Below are positions 59,813 to 64,000 of a stretch of 64,000 bases of DNA, one piece after another. Every line of letters starts with the position of its first letter. The stretch's first letter is position 1. The notes beneath the pieces were generated by a model that saw only the letters and a program-made list of their open reading frames with translations, was not told where the DNA came from and did not search any database. The translations under genes were made by a program, and so were the position numbers. Origin of the DNA: Curvularia sp. ZM96 (lineage: Eukaryota; Ascomycota; Dothideomycetes; Pleosporales; Pleosporaceae); NCBI GenBank assembly GCA_022457065.1, contig JAJGBQ010000003.1, positions 62,001-126,000 of the forward strand, written 5' to 3'.

Positions 59813-62800
59813 GCTAGCAGAGAAAGAACAAGGAAACGAGTTGACAATACGAGACAAGCCAAAAGTGGACCATAGGATCCCACGGCAAGGAATGCAGGAA
59901 ACACTGAAGGACGGAAATCATTGGAAAGAACGCCACCACTGCCTTATAATCAATGGACCACATCCCCGCAGCTCACGCGTACGGAGTACACGGGCATTAC
60001 CGTTAGCCGTCCGCAGATCGTCAGCTTTGACGCCAGACTTCAAAGTTTAAAGTTCTTGTGAACATCTCCTAACGCATACCATAAGACCCAGCGCACTGGA
60101 GATGTCCAAGCGAAACTGGGAGGGCAGCGAAATCTCGTCCACGAAAAGAGCTCCGGACTCGCGATCAAGTCCAGATGTGGAACCACCGGAGAACCGACAG
60201 GAATCGTTGATTGGACCAAACGAGCCTCAGTTGACCAAAAAGGTGCAAGATTGCCGAGGATGTCGAAAAGCACACAACTTCTGTAGTAGAAGCCGCCGGA
60301 CGTAAGCCGGCGAGAACCAACCTTCAAACACGCTAATTAGAGGACAGCGGATGTTAGCGGCCGTTGACCCGTGCATGTTAGCACCATGTACGGAGGCAAC
60401 CGGAAGTGCTGATTCGTAGATATCTAACTGGTCTAGCTATCTTGGAGCAACGTCTGCGAATAATGACCTGGGGCTCAGACGGAGTGGCGTTTCGTGACTG
60501 TCATGGGCCAAGCTGCTTTGGTACGCGAGAACGGAGGCATTCTACGTTTCACACATAATAGGCACCGCTTGATTGAAGTTGAGGTTAGGTAATATAATGA
60601 AAGCTAGAACACAGCTTCTCACGCCACGATCATCGCTGTTGAAACCCTAGTAGCTTGGAGAGATTGTTCAAACTTCTTGTCGCTTTTGCCTAGGACGTGA
60701 ACTACTTGTACATACTGATAAAATGCGAGTTTGTGGTAGGGATGACAATGGCCTGGTACTTGACAGCTGCCCACGCTAGCGTTTACAGTGACATTGACAG
60801 AGCCCAATACAAGGCTTACAAGTCTTCACAATGGCGATCGCGTCTCGGGATGAACACCCCGATATTCTTTAGGACTTCTTGACTCGCAACGATGGGTAGC
60901 GGAGCTCTTGGCAGAAATGTGCCAAGAGCCGTTCTCTCCTCATCTCGGGCTTATGCTACTACAAGACTCGCCTTCAGTGACTGCTCCCACTCCAACTCAG
61001 CCGGATTCTCCAACCGTTCTACATACCCTAGGTCAGCTCAACAACATTCAGTGTCCTAGCTTGTAGACGATGGCAATCATTGCTTTCGCTTCTCACGAAA
61101 TGAGTTGCCAGGAAGCTTGTTATCTTGCGGGCCGAGTGGGTTGCTGACAGGATTGCGGCTGATTTACGGACGATTTACGGACGTAAGTTGGGGATGTGCG
61201 TACGTACTTCGGTAGGGCTGAGGTCGATCGCCGCCGGTGGTTCTAGTGCCGGGTCGATTTCCAATCAGGCTTTTAAAACCCAAAGCCCCTTGACGAGCAT
61301 CCATGTCACATCTTGCGAACTACTTTCGCAGATCACACTACATGACATAAGGAATGCCTCCACCCCCGCACTATAATACGTCGCATTCTAGGACGCCAAC
61401 ATGTCACACCAGCGTGATTTTCTGCAAGGAAGGAGCGTTAGTTAGAGGATTTCGAATACCCTAAACGCAGATATAGCAAGATTTATGATTCAGGACCACA
61501 CGCTCGTGATGACAGCCGATAGCCGAAATTGGTTTCGCCCGAACCTTACTTATGTAGGCAGGAGTGATGGGGCCGAAAGTTGAGTAATGATGCAGGTAGG
61601 TGTGTCTACAGTTTGTGCTTAGACGAACTCAAACTCCGCCCCCTCGTTATTTGTCGTTCCCACTCTAAGACGGAAACAACGATAGTCAACAAGATGCTAG
61701 ATGGGAACACTCAATACAAGCCCTATGGTATCTCCAGTCCCGCTAATCGAGCAGTCCTACCTATCGAGCAGTAACTTAGTCACATACCTCCGCAAAGACG
61801 AAACTAGAGTAATGAGTCCTTGGTGTGGACGAAGCTAGTAAGCCACATCCGAGTATATCCGTCCTCAAATTCATTCACCGAAGCTAGAGCGAACCCGTGT
61901 ATTCGTGAGATTTGATCCCCAAGAAGGACATTTCGAGTCGAATTGAGACTCAGACTTACATCACCGCTTCCCCGACCCAACCGTTGATCGTTGAGTCAAG
62001 AAGTCAAACTAAAGGGATATTCATTTTGACAAATCCGCCGTCAAGCGCTATTTCAGAAATCCATGCAACTGTGTGCTCACCTTCCTATCCTGCCATTGCC
62101 TAACACTGGTTGTTCTCAAACTCAGTATCAAACATATCGCCGACATGAACCAAAACTCTAATCTTTCACCAGCGATATTTTTCCTTGCTACTTAGGGCTC
62201 ACTACATACACCACTAGGATGCATGAAGCTTCGGGGTACTTTCCATTCTACCAGCTTCGCCATGGCTTCAAACTCTACTATTCATGCAGTCATGACGTCC
62301 CTAACTTCATCATAAGCTTATTCAAATTTTGCGAGTATCCTTGTACAAACCAATCTGTGAGAAAATGTAGAAGGTCTCGTGTGATCAGAGATGGTAGAGT
62401 ATCGCAGATCAAGGCATTGATGTAGATCCTTACACGATTACTCGCCTTAGCAATATCAGTCAAGTCATAGTTTATTCAAACCAACATTCAATGTGACAGA
62501 GCTGACGAGATTTTCATTACAGTTAATTCTTATGGATGTAGGAAGTGGGTAAGGTTGGGGAGGAACACGGAAAGAATTGGCATAAGCAACGGTGCAGATT
62601 CAGATTCCCTGAAAGGTTGCAGAACGGTATTCATGCGTGCGATACTGTAGATAGGGTTAAGGGGAATGGTTGTTTAGCGATTCCATAGTCATCAAAACCT
62701 ATTCTACAAATGGAGAATCCATATTGGTGATCTGGAAGGGGAGTGATGGGCACGAGAGTATATTCGTTCAGATAGGGGATACCAAACTTCAAATAAGGTT

Positions 62801-63660
62801 GCGCGACTGCCAGGTTGCTCGGTATCAATAATCGCCTCGAGCTTCTCTAGCCTCGGACGTACTTGTAGGCGCTTTCTGTTCCTGCTTTTTTACTTGATCA
62901 GTCTGCTTTGTGTTCGATTCATTCAAGCCCCCATTTTGAGTATGATTCGCATTTCATCCATGGCTGCACCTCTCAGTCAAGGAGGAAACAGCTGTAACCG
63001 TTTAGTAAAAAAAACGTCACGTCAAGGAAATGTTCCTTACTACAGACTCTAGGATCCTCCTGTTTGTGGGATGAAGAAGCTGATGACACGCAGACCCGGA
63101 ACTATGTGGATCATCGAAGATCCCACTTGTCAGCTCAGGAACCGCCATGCGGAGACCTCGATCGACGCGTGGAAAGTCCTGGCCGGAGCTTCCATGCCGG
63201 CGAAGTGCCCATCTTAATTTGGCGGTATTACGTGAGATAGAGTAGGTTTACATCAAACATTGGGTAGCCGTGATGTACAGTCTTTGCCAGACTGAGCTCA
63301 GTTGCCACGAATTGCAAACCAGAATGATAGGTCATTGCTGTCTGAAAAGTAGGGCAGAAGAAGATGGCAAAGGTATTGTTCTACTAACTATTCGAGACAT
63401 TCCGTAAAACTCTTGGGTATCGCGCACCGAGACTGAGAAAACATGGGGGTCCCAAAAACAACGCTAGAGAGCAAAAGTATGGACTCAGGTGCTCTTTCAA
63501 ACAAACATCGCAGCCATGGCTGATGTGAAGCAAGACAGAGGCCGTTGGATAATCTGAAGCTGGTCAGAAAGAAAAGCCACCTAGAAAAATGGTGGCGCAA
63601 AAAGACGATTGAAACGAACACAAAAAGACGTGAAGCTGAGTGTCAAGGTAATGCCGAACA
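59813..63660. other. Gene-poor interval
   Basis: Apart from the short frame at 60102-60305, no supported gene. A coherent minus-strand stretch at 62828-62631 (VAQPYLKFGIPYLNEYTLV) has no start or partner. Around 61155-61180 GATTTACGGAC is directly repeated. The last part should hold the 3' flank of NSE4. Confidence 0.45.
60102..60305 (+). CDS. Short hypothetical protein, possibly a truncated Zn-cluster factor
   Basis: 67 residues with ATG: a hydrophilic, charged N-terminus (MSKRNWEGSEISSTKRAPDS) followed by KKVQDCRGCRKAHNFCSRSRRT and a stop. The C-x2-C-x6-C spacing and position after a charged leader recall the start of a Zn2Cys6 domain, but the second half is missing. It diverges from the MFS transporter gene at 57899-59812 and might be a broken regulator. 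It may also be a chance frame. Confidence 0.3.
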   Translation: MSKRNWEGSEISSTKRAPDSRSSPDVEPPENRQESLIGPNEPQLTKKVQDCRGCRKAHNFCSRSRRT

Positions 63661-64000
63661 CTACCCGTTGTACCAGCCATTCGACCCAACATTTGCTTCT
63701 TCGGTTTCACGATGTGGTATGAGCGGATCTTTGATATCGAAAGCATCAATGAACATCTGCCAAGTGGGGTAGTCAAGGCTAAATACGGCTTGGTGTTTTT
63801 GAACATTGTCTTCTCGTTGCTCCGAGACTCCGCGAGGAGCTGCTGGTACTGTCCAGGTGTTAGCGCATGAAGGTCGAGATGAGGCAGTTGCTCGTACCTA
63901 GTAGCGGAAGGCCGTCATCGTCTTTGACAATCTTTGCATTGCCTTCTCTTATCAAAAAGCTAATGTAGAAGAGATTCTCGATTGTCTGGCCAAAGTCATG
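63661..64000 (-). CDS. NSE4: Nse4, Smc5/6 complex kleisin subunit, 3' end only
   Basis: Two C-terminal exons are inside the window: up to 64000 through 63898, and 63848-63661, with a 49-base intron (GTACGA...GACAG). The first reads DFGQTIENLFYISFLIREG and KIVKDDDGLPLL. The second reads QKHQAVFSLDYPTWQMFIDA and DPLIPHRETEE, ending at a TAG stop at 63661-63663. These are the hallmarks of the Nse4 C-terminal domain, which holds the Smc5 head in the Smc5/6 DNA-repair complex in the nucleus. The gene starts beyond the right edge. As a conserved single-copy gene it is a good synteny anchor. Confidence 0.85.

Noticed and set aside
62631..62828. 65-codon coherent minus-strand frame
   Set aside because: No ATG start and no in-phase upstream exon; neighbouring frame ends at its own stop.

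Overview
The window looks like a filamentous ascomycete (Pezizomycotina) chromosome. The genes are split by short introns of about 45-120 bases with GTRNGT/YAG borders. The gene content is typical of that group: HET-domain proteins, a CBM1-GH10 xylanase, secreted tyrosinases, GMC oxidase, Zn2Cys6 regulator, OPT and MFS transporters. Several gaps are AT-rich and carry stops of the CAG>TAG, CAA>TAA and CGA>TGA type that repeat-induced point mutation (RIP) leaves. A Dothideomycete, possibly Pleosporales, is my best guess, but that is inference. All exon joins were worked out by hand from splice sites, reading phase and family conservation.

Layout. 1-2.4 kb: gene-free, degenerate. 2.4-4.5 kb: ArsB/NhaD-type ion transporter. 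5.6-13.0 kb: an incompatibility-type locus of two HET genes, the first apparently a fusion of three cyanovirin-N-like (CVNH) lectin domains to a HET domain; related decayed repeats lie behind each HET gene. 14.3-17.0 kb: seven-exon OPT oligopeptide transporter. 17.0-20.4 kb: decayed DNA with one tRNA-like element. 20.4-22.5 kb: secreted/membrane kelch protein. 23.3-25.4 kb: a RIP-killed coding element on the minus strand.

26.9-37.3 kb: two secreted tyrosinases, an FtsJ-like methyltransferase between them, and a secreted GMC oxidoreductase. 38.2-41.3 kb: a small secreted protein and a Thr-rich/Cys-rich secreted protein. 41.8-43.6 kb: carboxylesterase. 44.1-50.8 kb: a probable sucrose/fructan use module of MFS sugar transporter, Zn2Cys6 regulator and non-secreted GH32 fructosidase. 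53.9-54.9 kb: a multi-pass membrane protein. 56.3-57.7 kb: CBM1-GH10 xylanase. 57.9-59.8 kb: DHA1-like MFS transporter. 60-63.6 kb: no firm gene. 63.7-64.0 kb: the 3' end of the Smc5/6 subunit gene NSE4, running off the window.

Most genes fit a plant-associated or saprotrophic lifestyle (xylanase, fructosidase, esterase, tyrosinases, oxidase and matching transporters). The HET pair is the accessory, fast-evolving part. The most unusual item is the lectin-HET fusion, which has the sensor-plus-effector layout expected of a fungal immune or incompatibility receptor.
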